A DNA stretch of 5,335 bases from Planctomycetota bacterium (GCA_002400895.1 NVRO01000028.1:1-5335), one strand, 5' to 3'; counted from the first letter of the stretch, positions 1 through 5,335 are shown. Translations and numbers: made by a program. The notes: generated by a model not told the origin, from the sequence alone.

Positions 1-2
1 TC

Positions 3-1463
3 GGATATCGCAGCACCAACTATCGCACAGTCATGGCTTACTCACCTGGAAGTGTTCTACCAATCTACTCCAACCCGGACATGCTTGATCCTGACGGTGA
101 AGCGCTGGGAACACCCGCCCTCGAGGACGCATCGCGTCACATCGGCGAGTGGTATCCGAACTTCGTGGATTACCGCGGTGGAGTTTCCTGGTACCACCAG
201 ATTACTACCACCTTTGCCAGCAATAACGGCTCCTCTGGAAACATGTTTGACATCAAGCCAAAAGCTGACGTGTCACTCACCGGGGTCGCTATCAACTCAT
301 CAATCGTCGCTGGCTCGCCAGTAACGGTAGATGTATGGTGGCGCGAAGGGACTTGGGTCGGCAATGACGCAAGCTCATCCGGATGGACGCTGCTGGAGAC
401 CCTGACTGGCACAAGCGCAGGGACGGATTTGGCGACCATTCTCGACTTCGACGTATATGTAGGCCAGGACAAGGTCTTTGAGGTCGACAAGACCTACGGC
501 ATTTTCGTCGACCAGGGAGCCAGCTGTCGCTACACCAATGGCGCAGAAACTTACGAAGACAGTTTCTTGCGCTTGGAATCAGGATGCGGCAAGGGAAGCG
601 GAGGTTTCGGCGGTGGTACTTTCAACGACCGCATCTGGAACGGCACCCTTTACTACGATGGCGCCTGGGGCGAGCATTACCTGGGAACCGTCATGACCGG
701 TGGTGGCTTCGCTTTCAACGGCAACATGTTCGACATTCAAGCACATGAAGACATCGTCATCAGTAGCTTCGATGTAAACGTCTCCACTCCGGTGGGACTG
801 GTTGCTGCTGTAGATGTTTGGTACCGAGTCGGCACCTACGTGGGACATGAAGACGATCCTGGTGACTGGACCTATCTGGGTACCGACACCAAGGCGGTCA
901 GTGCAGGAACGGGTACGTACACCACAATCGCGGTGTCCTCACCTGAGTTGTCGGCAGGTTCCACCTACGGCTTCTACATCCGCGCCTCTCAGGACATCCT
1001 TGAATACACTACCGGGTCGGGTTCCTTTGGCAACTCTGACATGACCATTGTTACCGGCAACGGCACTGGTGGAGTCAACCCATTTAGTTCAGTAGTCACT
1101 CCCCGTACCTGGAATGGTCGCTTGCGCTACCGCTCATCCGGTGACCTACCGCACATGACGCTGGATGACATGGTCGCAGGTGGCACTGGAGAAATGCGCA
1201 TCTCCAACTGTACTGCCGGAGGTAAAGTTCACGCGGCCTACTCCATGAATGGAGGTGGCCCAACCAGCTCAGCCTGGGGAACCGTATACATGACACCTCC
1301 ATGGAAAGCATTCCCGCCCTCACCGTTTACAGCTGATGCCAACGGTGAAGTGGTATTGGCTCTTTCTCCCCCTGCTTCCATGGCGGGTAAAACCGTGTGG
1401 CTGCAATGCCTGGATTGGGGCTCACTGACACTGTCGAACGGAGTGGCAACCACCATTCTCTAG
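3..1463 (+). CDS. Secreted reprolysin-like zinc metalloprotease, C-terminal part (5' truncated by window edge)
   Basis: The frame is open from the left edge (Gly-Tyr-Arg-Ser-Thr-Asn-Tyr-Arg-Thr-Val precede the ATG at 33), so that ATG is internal. The segment RTVMAYSPG...YSNPD, ending in a conserved-looking DYRG, matches the end of metzincin peptidase domains (M12B/reprolysin-like), where the Met of VMAY is the Met-turn; the HEXXH zinc helix must lie upstream and is not visible. Numbering from the Met at 33, residues 1-50 end the peptidase domain, 55-209 and 214-367 are two homologous beta-rich accessory domains, and about 372-476 is a C-terminal module ending in LSNGVATTIL. Four Cys (165, 185, 393, 459) could form disulfides. 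There is no LPXTG, PEP-CTERM or other sorting tail I recognise. It is presumably an extracellular protease with substrate- or surface-binding C-terminal domains (inference). The gene ends 21 nt before a strong terminator, so it is the last gene of its transcript. The metzincin assignment rests on a short segment; the carboxy-terminal domains are certain only as sequence repeats. Confidence 0.8.
   Translation, partial: GYRSTNYRTVMAYSPGSVLPIYSNPDMLDPDGEALGTPALEDASRHIGEWYPNFVDYRGGVSWYHQITTTFASNNGSSGNMFDIKPKADVSLTGVAINSSIVAGSPVTVDVWWREGTWVGNDASSSGWTLLETLTGTSAGTDLATILDFDVYVGQDKVFEVDKTYGIFVDQGASCRYTNGAETYEDSFLRLESGCGKGSGGFGGGTFNDRIWNGTLYYDGAWGEHYLGTVMTGGGFAFNGNMFDIQAHEDIVISSFDVNVSTPVGLVAAVDVWYRVGTYVGHEDDPGDWTYLGTDTKAVSAGTGTYTTIAVSSPELSAGSTYGFYIRASQDILEYTTGSGSFGNSDMTIVTGNGTGGVNPFSSVVTPRTWNGRLRYRSSGDLPHMTLDDMVAGGTGEMRISNCTAGGKVHAAYSMNGGGPTSSAWGTVYMTPPWKAFPPSPFTADANGEVVLALSPPASMAGKTVWLQCLDWGSLTLSNGVATTIL
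195..659 (+). repeat. Accessory domain copy 1 of the metalloprotease (protein-level tandem repeat)
   Basis: Residues 55-209 of the metalloprotease, numbered from the ATG at 33. Landmarks are GNMFDI (69-74), VDVWWREGTWVG (99-110), GWTLL (117-121), TYGIFVD (154-160) and RIWNGTLYYD (200-209). The same landmarks recur in the same order in copy 2, displaced by 158-161 residues. Alternating hydrophobic residues and many Gly/Thr suggest a beta-sandwich. I cannot name the family. Confidence 0.75.
672..1133 (+). repeat. Accessory domain copy 2 of the metalloprotease (protein-level tandem repeat)
   Basis: Residues 214-367 of the metalloprotease. Landmarks matching copy 1 are GNMFDI (229-234), VDVWYRVGTYVG (260-271), DWTYL (278-282), TYGFYI (311-316) and RTWNGRLRYR (358-367). 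The copies have diverged well beyond DNA-level similarity, pointing to an old duplication rather than a recent one. Copy 1 carries two Cys (165, 185) that copy 2 lacks. Confidence 0.75.
1146..1460 (+). other. C-terminal module of the metalloprotease
   Basis: Residues 372-476. It opens with LPHMTLDDMVAGGTGEM, is rich in Gly and hydrophobic strand-like segments, has an ADANGEV turn near 434-440, and ends LQCLDWGSLTLSNGVATTIL. The opening resembles the residues reached at the right edge of the window in the S8 peptidase (FKLTTSGLIAGNTAV). Modules of this appearance often end secreted hydrolases of environmental bacteria; the function is unknown to me, and secretion, anchoring or carbohydrate/surface binding are all possible. 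Confidence 0.5.
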
Positions 1464-1484
1464 GGATTAATCCATCCTTTTTTG

Positions 1485-1522
1485 CCGCCCGTCTCCTATC
1501 ATGGAGGCGGGCGGATTTTTTT
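1485..1522 (+). terminator. Strong intrinsic (Rho-independent) terminator
   Basis: Arm CCGCCCGTCTCC (1485-1496), six-nucleotide loop TATCAT (1497-1502) and arm GGAGGCGGGCGG (1503-1514) form a 12-bp GC-rich stem whose only imperfection is a G-U wobble. It is followed by A and seven T (1516-1522). There is no A-run on the left side, so it acts on the + strand only. It lies just after the metalloprotease stop codon and separates that gene from the CBS/transporter unit. Confidence 0.9.
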
Positions 1523-1532
1523 ACTAGCAATA

Positions 1533-1562
1533 CTGTCAATCCAAAAGCGATGCGAGTAAAAT
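1533..1562 (+). promoter_or_regulatory. Candidate sigma70-type promoter of the CBS/transporter unit
   Basis: A -10-like TAAAAT (1557-1562, 5 of 6 matches to TATAAT) lies 18 nt after a -35-like CTGTCA (1533-1538, 4 of 6 matches to TTGACA). It is in the AT-rich stretch directly after the terminator, where a new promoter is needed. Predicted transcription start is near 1569. The match is by eye; an alternative -10-like TATAGA sits at 1572-1577. Confidence 0.35.
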
Positions 1563-1564
1563 AA

Positions 1565-1601
1565 ATGGTTGTATAGACACTGAGCAACCATGAAAAACCA
1601 T
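1565..1601. repeat. Inverted repeat ATGGTTG/CAACCAT with an extra AACCAT half-site
   Basis: ATGGTTG (1565-1571) is the perfect reverse complement of CAACCAT (1585-1591), separated by 13 nt. A further AACCAT lies at 1596-1601, exactly 10 bp after the AACCAT at 1586-1591. The arrangement overlaps the predicted transcription start and covers the ATG of the possible leader ORF. It could be an operator for a dimeric regulator or, if transcription starts upstream of 1565, an RNA hairpin. Function not shown. Confidence 0.35.
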
Positions 1602-1640
1602 CAAAGCCGCCCGGTAACCCCTCCCGGATCACTGCCATGA
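1590..1640 (+). CDS. Possible 16-residue leader ORF overlapping the CBS gene start
   Basis: ATG at 1590 opens a 16-codon ORF, MKNHQSRPVTPPGSLP, whose TGA (1638-1640) overlaps the ATG of the CBS gene (1637-1639) in an ATGA arrangement, the classic geometry of translational coupling. The CBS start has no Shine-Dalgarno sequence of its own (CCCGGATCACTGCC precedes it), which would be explained by coupling. The leader has only a weak GAG at 1582-1584 in front. The peptide is Pro-rich (four Pro) and basic. An ORF this short can arise by chance, so this is tentative. Confidence 0.25.
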   Translation: MKNHQSRPVTPPGSLP

Positions 1641-2107
1641 GCTGCACCCACCTGATGTGGATCAATCCCCCCACTTTGGGCGTGAATCATTCCGTCGAAG
1701 ATGCGGCTCACGCCTTGTTGCGCTCGCGGGTGCGTAGCCTGCCGGTGATTGACGATGATGGCCAGCTGGTTGGCATGTTCGGCATTCATCAACTACTCGA
1801 ATTGATGGCTCCGCGGATTGCCAACATTGAACACGGCCTGCAGAATATGGCATTTGTCAATGACGACATTGCTGATTTGCGCCGGCGCCTGGGTGCCTCC
1901 TCCAATCTCACCGTGGGCGAATTGATGAGCCGGGATTACACCACCCTCAGTCCGGACAGCCCGCTCACCCAAGCGGTGCAGTTACTCCATTGTGGTGCTG
2001 ACAGCTTGCCCGTAATCGCAAAAAACACCGGCGGCCTGCTCGGACTAGTAACCTATTGGGGTGTGCTAAAGGCCGTCACCAAACCCGAAACTGAAGACAA
2101 CGACTGA
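1637..2107 (+). CDS. Stand-alone tandem CBS-domain protein
   Basis: A 156-residue cytoplasmic protein made of two CBS domains (a Bateman module) and little else. CBS 1 spans about residues 5-56 (LMWINPPTLG, SVEDAAHALL, VRSLPVIDDDGQLVGMF); a charged helical linker spans about 57-90; CBS 2 spans about 92-146 (TVGELMSRDYTTLSPDSPL, ADSLPVI, LLGLVTYWGVLKAV). CBS pairs typically bind adenine nucleotides (AMP, ATP, c-di-AMP, SAM) and switch partner enzymes or transporters; which ligand applies here cannot be read from the sequence. The transporter gene starts 7 nt after the stop, so the pair are probably co-transcribed and the protein is a candidate regulator of that transporter (inference). The ATG at 1637 is preferred because it starts a few residues before the first CBS strand; the frame upstream is open back to a TAG at 1574-1576 but offers no ATG. 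No catalytic or DNA-binding domain is attached. Confidence 0.9.
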   Translation: MSCTHLMWINPPTLGVNHSVEDAAHALLRSRVRSLPVIDDDGQLVGMFGIHQLLELMAPRIANIEHGLQNMAFVNDDIADLRRRLGASSNLTVGELMSRDYTTLSPDSPLTQAVQLLHCGADSLPVIAKNTGGLLGLVTYWGVLKAVTKPETEDND

Positions 2108-2114
2108 GTAGGCC

Positions 2115-3419
2115 ATGACTCTCGCTCTGTCGGTTTTCGTACTGACCTTCATTTTCGTTATCAGCGAGAAGGTAAACCGCGCCGTCGCCGCAATGCTTGG
2201 TGGCGGTCTTCTGGTGCTCGGTGGCGTAATCAGTCAAGAGGAGGCCATTGCCGGTATAGACTTCAACACCCTGGGCTTGTTGTGCGGAATGATGGTAATC
2301 GTCGCTATCACCAGGCGCAGTGGCATCTTCCAATATTTGGCAGTGCGTGCGGCAAAGGCGGTCGATGCGCGGCCATGGGGAATTCTGGTGATGCTGTCGT
2401 TGGTGACAATGGTGCTCTCAGCCCTGCTCGACAACGTCACCACGGTCATGTTGGTCACCCCGGTAGTCCTGCTGATTACCCAGGAACTGGAAGTCCCACC
2501 ATACCCCTTCTTGTTTTCGCAAATCATGTTCGCCAATATTGGCGGCACCGCCACCATGATTGGCGACCCGCCCAACATTTTAATCGGCTCGGTAGTGGAG
2601 AGCATTGGATTCAATGACTTCATTCTTCATCTTGCACCGATTGTCCCGCTTATTGGCCTGGCCACACTCTTACCGATTTGGTTGGTGTGGGGTCGCAAGA
2701 TGAGTGCAACGGATGAAGCACGTAACCGTATTCTTGCTTTCAATGAGAAAGAGGCTCTGCGCGACCGGGTCGTACTCAAAAAATCATTGGGCGTAATCGC
2801 ACTCGTGCTGGTTGGTTTTGCGGTTGGGCATCCGTTGGGCATACCACCGGCAACGGTGGCGATGTTCGGCGCTGCCTTATTGTTGTTCCTGGACACTCTT
2901 GGCAAGACACCTGACAAAGCTTCCGAATTAGTACATGAAGCTTTTGGACAGGTCGAATGGGTGACCATATTCTTTTTCCTCGGACTATTCGTAGTGGTCA
3001 CAGGTGTCGAGCACGCCGGCCTGCTTGACATTGTGGCCGATACTATTGCCAACTTCAGCGACCGTGCTGCACCAGTAGCAATGCTGGTGATGTGGATGTC
3101 TGCAATTATCTCAGCAGTAGTTGACAACATTCCGTTTGTGGCGACCATGATTCCGGTGATTGAGGAGTTGTTGCCGCGTCTGCAAGAAGATGTGGGGAGT
3201 GATGCCAGCCAGGCGATTTGGTGGTCCTTAGCACTGGGTGCATGCCTGGGGGGTAATGGATCGCTTATCGGAGCTTCAGCCAACCTCATTGTGGCTGGTT
3301 ACGCCGAGCGAAATGGTCATCCAATCCGATTTATCCAGTTTGCCCTCCACGCCTTTCCGCTGATGCTGATGTCGGTAGCCATAGCCAGCGTTTATGTATG
3401 GCTACGATACCTGACTTAG
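2115..3419 (+). CDS. ArsB/NhaD (CitMHS, ion transporter) superfamily permease
   Basis: A 434-residue inner-membrane transporter with roughly 10-12 hydrophobic segments in two homologous halves. Half 1 has SALLDNVTTVMLVTP (102-116) and NIGGTATMIGDPPNILIGS (141-159); half 2 has SAVVDNIPFVATMIPV (333-348) and GACLGGNGSLIGASANLI (375-392). The paired Asp-Asn motifs and the Gly-rich N-G-[GT]-x-x-x-IG-x-x-[AP]-N signatures are characteristic of the ArsB/NhaD/P-protein branch of the superfamily, whose members move Na+ against H+, arsenite, or organic/inorganic anions. The substrate cannot be decided here; no arsR, arsC or other arsenic gene is nearby. A basic, charged loop (about 193-223) separates the halves. 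Full length for the family. The start is supported by a hydrophobic first helix followed by SEKVNRAVAA (17-26), typical of the N-terminus. GTAGG at 2108-2112 is too close to the ATG for a good ribosome site, so coupling to the CBS gene is likely. Confidence 0.9.
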   Translation: MTLALSVFVLTFIFVISEKVNRAVAAMLGGGLLVLGGVISQEEAIAGIDFNTLGLLCGMMVIVAITRRSGIFQYLAVRAAKAVDARPWGILVMLSLVTMVLSALLDNVTTVMLVTPVVLLITQELEVPPYPFLFSQIMFANIGGTATMIGDPPNILIGSVVESIGFNDFILHLAPIVPLIGLATLLPIWLVWGRKMSATDEARNRILAFNEKEALRDRVVLKKSLGVIALVLVGFAVGHPLGIPPATVAMFGAALLLFLDTLGKTPDKASELVHEAFGQVEWVTIFFFLGLFVVVTGVEHAGLLDIVADTIANFSDRAAPVAMLVMWMSAIISAVVDNIPFVATMIPVIEELLPRLQEDVGSDASQAIWWSLALGACLGGNGSLIGASANLIVAGYAERNGHPIRFIQFALHAFPLMLMSVAIASVYVWLRYLT

Positions 3420-3496
3420 TTTGGCCGCCAGCCGGCGATAATGAGGGTAGGGTTGTAATGAGGAACACTCCTTAAGTTCCCTGCGTTAATTCAATC
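3420..3496 (+). other. Intergenic gap before the S8 peptidase gene
   Basis: Seventy-seven nucleotides. It holds a small hairpin CGCC-AGCC-GGCG (3426-3437) without a T-run, hence not a convincing terminator; two -10-like hexamers, GATAAT (3437-3442) and TGTAAT (3454-3459), neither with a well-spaced -35; and an inverted repeat GGAAC/GTTCC (3462-3466 and 3476-3480, 9-nt loop). No Shine-Dalgarno sequence precedes the ATG at 3497. The S8 gene may have its own weak promoter here or be reached by read-through from the transporter. Confidence 0.4.
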
Positions 3497-5335
3497 ATGA
3501 CTATCACCACTTCCCTCGCCGTGGCGCTCATTGCCGTCATTCCTGTTTCCATTTCCGCTCAGCAACTCGGCGGAGAACTGCGCCAAGTTCCGATTGGCGA
3601 CTACGTGTCGGAGACTTTTTGGATTGTGTCTACGAGTAGCGAAGAATCTCTCGCCAGCCGCATCAACCTGGACATGGCCGACAAACAGGATAATGTTCCC
3701 GCCCCAACTCCCGGATATATATTCAGCAGCAGAATCCTGGTAGAGACGTCTGACCTTTCCTTTCTCGGTGACTTTGCGCATGGCATTGACTCGACCGTCG
3801 AAGTTTTACCGCTCGAATTCTTGGCCGGGTTTGCGGTAATCAACACCTCCAGTGTCGGTGCCGCGTGCGATATGGCTTCTGCACTGGCCGAATATTATGG
3901 ACCACGTCACGCCTACGTTGATGTCGACCAACCAAAATTTTTACGCGCCCTTCCCAATGATCCTGGATTCGGCAATCAGTGGCATCTCTACAACGTCACC
4001 CGACCGCAAGCAGACATCAACGCTGAACCTGCCTGGAACAACGGCTTCACTGGCAGTGGAATAACCGTGGGAATCCTCGAGTGGGGTGTGCAAGACAATC
4101 ACCCGGACCTTGCTGCGAATTTCGATTCAACCGCAAGTCAAAGTGCCGGCACCTCCAGCCATGGCACCAGTTGTGCAGGTGTAGCTGCCGCGGTTGAAAA
4201 CAACGGCGCGGGCGGCGTCGGCATTGCCTACGACGCACATTGGTCGGAACAGCTGGCTGGCTCATCTTCACAAACCGCTAACGCATTCAACTACCGCAAC
4301 GACATCAACGATGTAAAGTCGAACTCGTGGGGACCTGCCGACAACGGCAATTTTCACACTTTCTCCACTACCGAGCTTAACGCCCTCAAAAACTCCACAA
4401 GTACCGGAAGAGGTGGTTTGGGCGAGATCTTCACCTGGGCAGCCGGAAACGGTGGTACCAGCGATCGGGTGGAATACGACCCTTATGCCGCCAGCCGTTA
4501 CACCATTGCAGTAGGAGCGATTGGCGACCAGGACAAGCGTGCTTCATACAACGAACAAGGCTCGTCCATGTTCGTGGTGGCGCAATCGAGTGGCAATATT
4601 TCCGGTATTTACACCACCACATCGGGCTCCGGGTACACCTTCAACTTTGGTGGTACTTCCTCTGCCAGCCCGCTTGGCGCCGGTGCCGTAGCCTTGATTC
4701 TGCAAGCCAATCCAACCCTGAGTTGGCTCGATGTACAACATGTCCTGGTACACTCCGCCCGCATGTGTGACCCCACTCATTCGATGTGGGTGCAAAATGC
4801 CGCCGGTCACGACGTCAACTACAACTTCGGCTTTGGCGCTATCGACGCAGATGCTTCCACCCAGTTGGCACAAAGCTGGACTAATGTCATAGCGGTTACC
4901 GAGTTCAACTCGGGCAACATCACAGTCGGACAGTCAATTCCCGACAACAACACTACCGGGGTTTCGCGCACCGTCAGTGTGCCCCAGAACATCACCGTGG
5001 AACATGTAGAGTTGGTAATGGATGTCAGCCACAACAACATCGGTGACTTGCGCATTACCATTACTTCGCCCGGGGGAACCGAATGCGCCGTTGCAAAAAC
5101 CGGTGGAAGTAGTCAGAACAACTTGAACAACTACCTGTTCACCAGTGTGCGCACCTGGGATGAGCAGTCGTCAGGTGACTGGGTGATTACAGTTTCCGAT
5201 CGCAGTGGAGGAACATCCGGAGTCTGGAACGACTTCAGTATGAAAATATATGGCAACGATGGCTCGCACTTGGGTGGTGGTGGCAACAACTTCAAACTGA
5301 CCACCTCCGGACTGATTGCAGGTAACACGGCGGTG
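3497..5335 (+). CDS. Secreted S8 subtilisin/kexin-type serine peptidase with P domain, altered catalytic Asp (3' truncated by window edge)
   Basis: 613 codons with no stop before the edge. Residues 1-21 form a signal peptide (core SLAVALIAVIPVSI, likely cleavage after SISA-21) that unusually lacks Lys/Arg before the core. The stop codon in frame at 3473-3475 excludes a longer start. About 25-150 is a propeptide-like region ending in VDVDQPKF. The catalytic domain runs about 151-457, opening with LPNDPGFGNQWHLYN. Motifs: ILEWGVQDNHPDL (193-205), HGTSCAG (222-228), SNSWGPADNG (275-284), AAGNGG with oxyanion Asn318, and GGTSSASP with nucleophile Ser388. His222, Asn318 and Ser388 are intact, but the Asp of the family motif (D-D-G) is Glu195, followed by Trp196. 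Acidic Asp282 and Asp328 match positions that shape the basic S1 pocket of kexins. A P domain (about 470-586: GDLRITITSPGGT, FTSVRTWDEQSSGDW) follows, then a Gly-rich linker and the start of a C-terminal module. Role: extracellular protein cleavage if active. Family assignment is firm; activity is uncertain. Confidence 0.92.
   Translation, partial: MTITTSLAVALIAVIPVSISAQQLGGELRQVPIGDYVSETFWIVSTSSEESLASRINLDMADKQDNVPAPTPGYIFSSRILVETSDLSFLGDFAHGIDSTVEVLPLEFLAGFAVINTSSVGAACDMASALAEYYGPRHAYVDVDQPKFLRALPNDPGFGNQWHLYNVTRPQADINAEPAWNNGFTGSGITVGILEWGVQDNHPDLAANFDSTASQSAGTSSHGTSCAGVAAAVENNGAGGVGIAYDAHWSEQLAGSSSQTANAFNYRNDINDVKSNSWGPADNGNFHTFSTTELNALKNSTSTGRGGLGEIFTWAAGNGGTSDRVEYDPYAASRYTIAVGAIGDQDKRASYNEQGSSMFVVAQSSGNISGIYTTTSGSGYTFNFGGTSSASPLGAGAVALILQANPTLSWLDVQHVLVHSARMCDPTHSMWVQNAAGHDVNYNFGFGAIDADASTQLAQSWTNVIAVTEFNSGNITVGQSIPDNNTTGVSRTVSVPQNITVEHVELVMDVSHNNIGDLRITITSPGGTECAVAKTGGSSQNNLNNYLFTSVRTWDEQSSGDWVITVSDRSGGTSGVWNDFSMKIYGNDGSHLGGGGNNFKLTTSGLIAGNTAV
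4904..5254 (+). other. P (proprotein convertase) domain of the S8 peptidase
   Basis: Residues 470-586. Characteristic features are IPDNNTTGVSRTVSVP (481-496), the VEHVELVMDVSHNNIGDLRI strand pair, SPGGTE, and the FTSVRTWDEQSSGDWVITVSD block ending in a Trp-Asn-Asp-Phe turn (577-580) and IYG. In kexin-like enzymes this beta-sandwich stabilises the catalytic domain; its presence places the protein with kexin-like (S8B-type) rather than simple subtilisin-type enzymes. Confidence 0.88.

Noticed and set aside
1523..1636. Riboswitch or small RNA in the region before the CBS gene
   Set aside because: Apart from the 7-bp inverted repeat there is no multi-stem architecture or known riboswitch core, and the region is short.
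1327..1674. Minus-strand ORF of 115 codons crossing the terminator region
   Set aside because: It overlaps the metalloprotease 3' end, reads through the terminator stem and into the CBS gene, and shows no recognisable domain or own expression signals.
2627..3289. Minus-strand ORF of 220 codons
   Set aside because: It lies wholly antisense to the well-supported transporter gene, its translation has a low-complexity Ser/Thr/Ala/Pro composition typical of the reverse of membrane-protein codons, and it shows no domain.
3426..3437. Hairpin after the transporter as a terminator
   Set aside because: Only a 4-bp stem (CGCC/GGCG) and no following T-run.
4094..4108. Asp200 or Asp204 as the real catalytic Asp of the S8 peptidase
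   Set aside because: The Gly197, His202-Pro-Asp-Leu anchors fix the alignment so that Glu195 takes the catalytic position; Asp200 falls where other members have variable residues and Asp204 is the conserved Asp of HPDL.
5270..5289. GGT repeat (ggtggtggtggc) as a microsatellite or regulatory repeat
   Set aside because: It encodes a short Gly linker between the P domain and the next module, an ordinary feature of multidomain secreted proteins.

Overview
This is a bacterial window of moderate GC with all genes on the + strand: two large secreted peptidases, both cut by the window edges, flank a compact two-gene housekeeping unit. The secreted proteins are rich in Gly, Thr, Ser and Asn and carry C-terminal accessory modules. 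That style is common in Planctomycetota, Myxococcota, Verrucomicrobiota and some marine Gammaproteobacteria, so I only claim a free-living, probably Gram-negative bacterium. None of the starts seen here has a strong, well-spaced Shine-Dalgarno sequence. No rRNA, tRNA, CRISPR array, insertion sequence or attachment site is visible, and the longest stretch without a confident gene is 173 bp (1464-1636).

Layout. (1) Positions 3-1463: the C-terminal part of a metzincin-type (reprolysin-like) zinc metalloprotease. The reading frame is open to the left edge; the catalytic helix lies outside. The protein continues with two tandem copies of a domain of about 160 residues and a C-terminal module. (2) Positions 1485-1522: a strong intrinsic terminator. 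(3) Positions 1523-1636: a short regulatory region with a candidate promoter, an inverted repeat with a third half-site, and a possible 16-codon leader ORF whose stop overlaps the next start as ATGA. (4) Positions 1637-2107: a stand-alone tandem CBS-domain protein, followed after 7 nt by (5) positions 2115-3419: an ArsB/NhaD (CitMHS) superfamily membrane transporter. These look like one operon, with the CBS protein a plausible nucleotide-sensing regulator of the transporter (inference). (6) Positions 3420-3496: a 77-nt gap with no convincing terminator. (7) Positions 3497-5335 (runs off the edge): a secreted S8 subtilisin/kexin-type peptidase with signal peptide, propeptide, catalytic domain, P domain and the first residues of a C-terminal module resembling that of the first protease.

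The most notable observation is in the S8 peptidase. His, Asn and Ser of the active site are intact, but the position of the catalytic Asp reads Glu, followed by Trp instead of the usual Asp, and the Asp-to-His interval is unusually short. This could be an atypical active protease or a pseudoprotease. Other points of interest are the unnamed tandem domain of the metalloprotease, the apparent C-terminal module shared by the two proteases, and the small regulatory region in front of the CBS/transporter pair.
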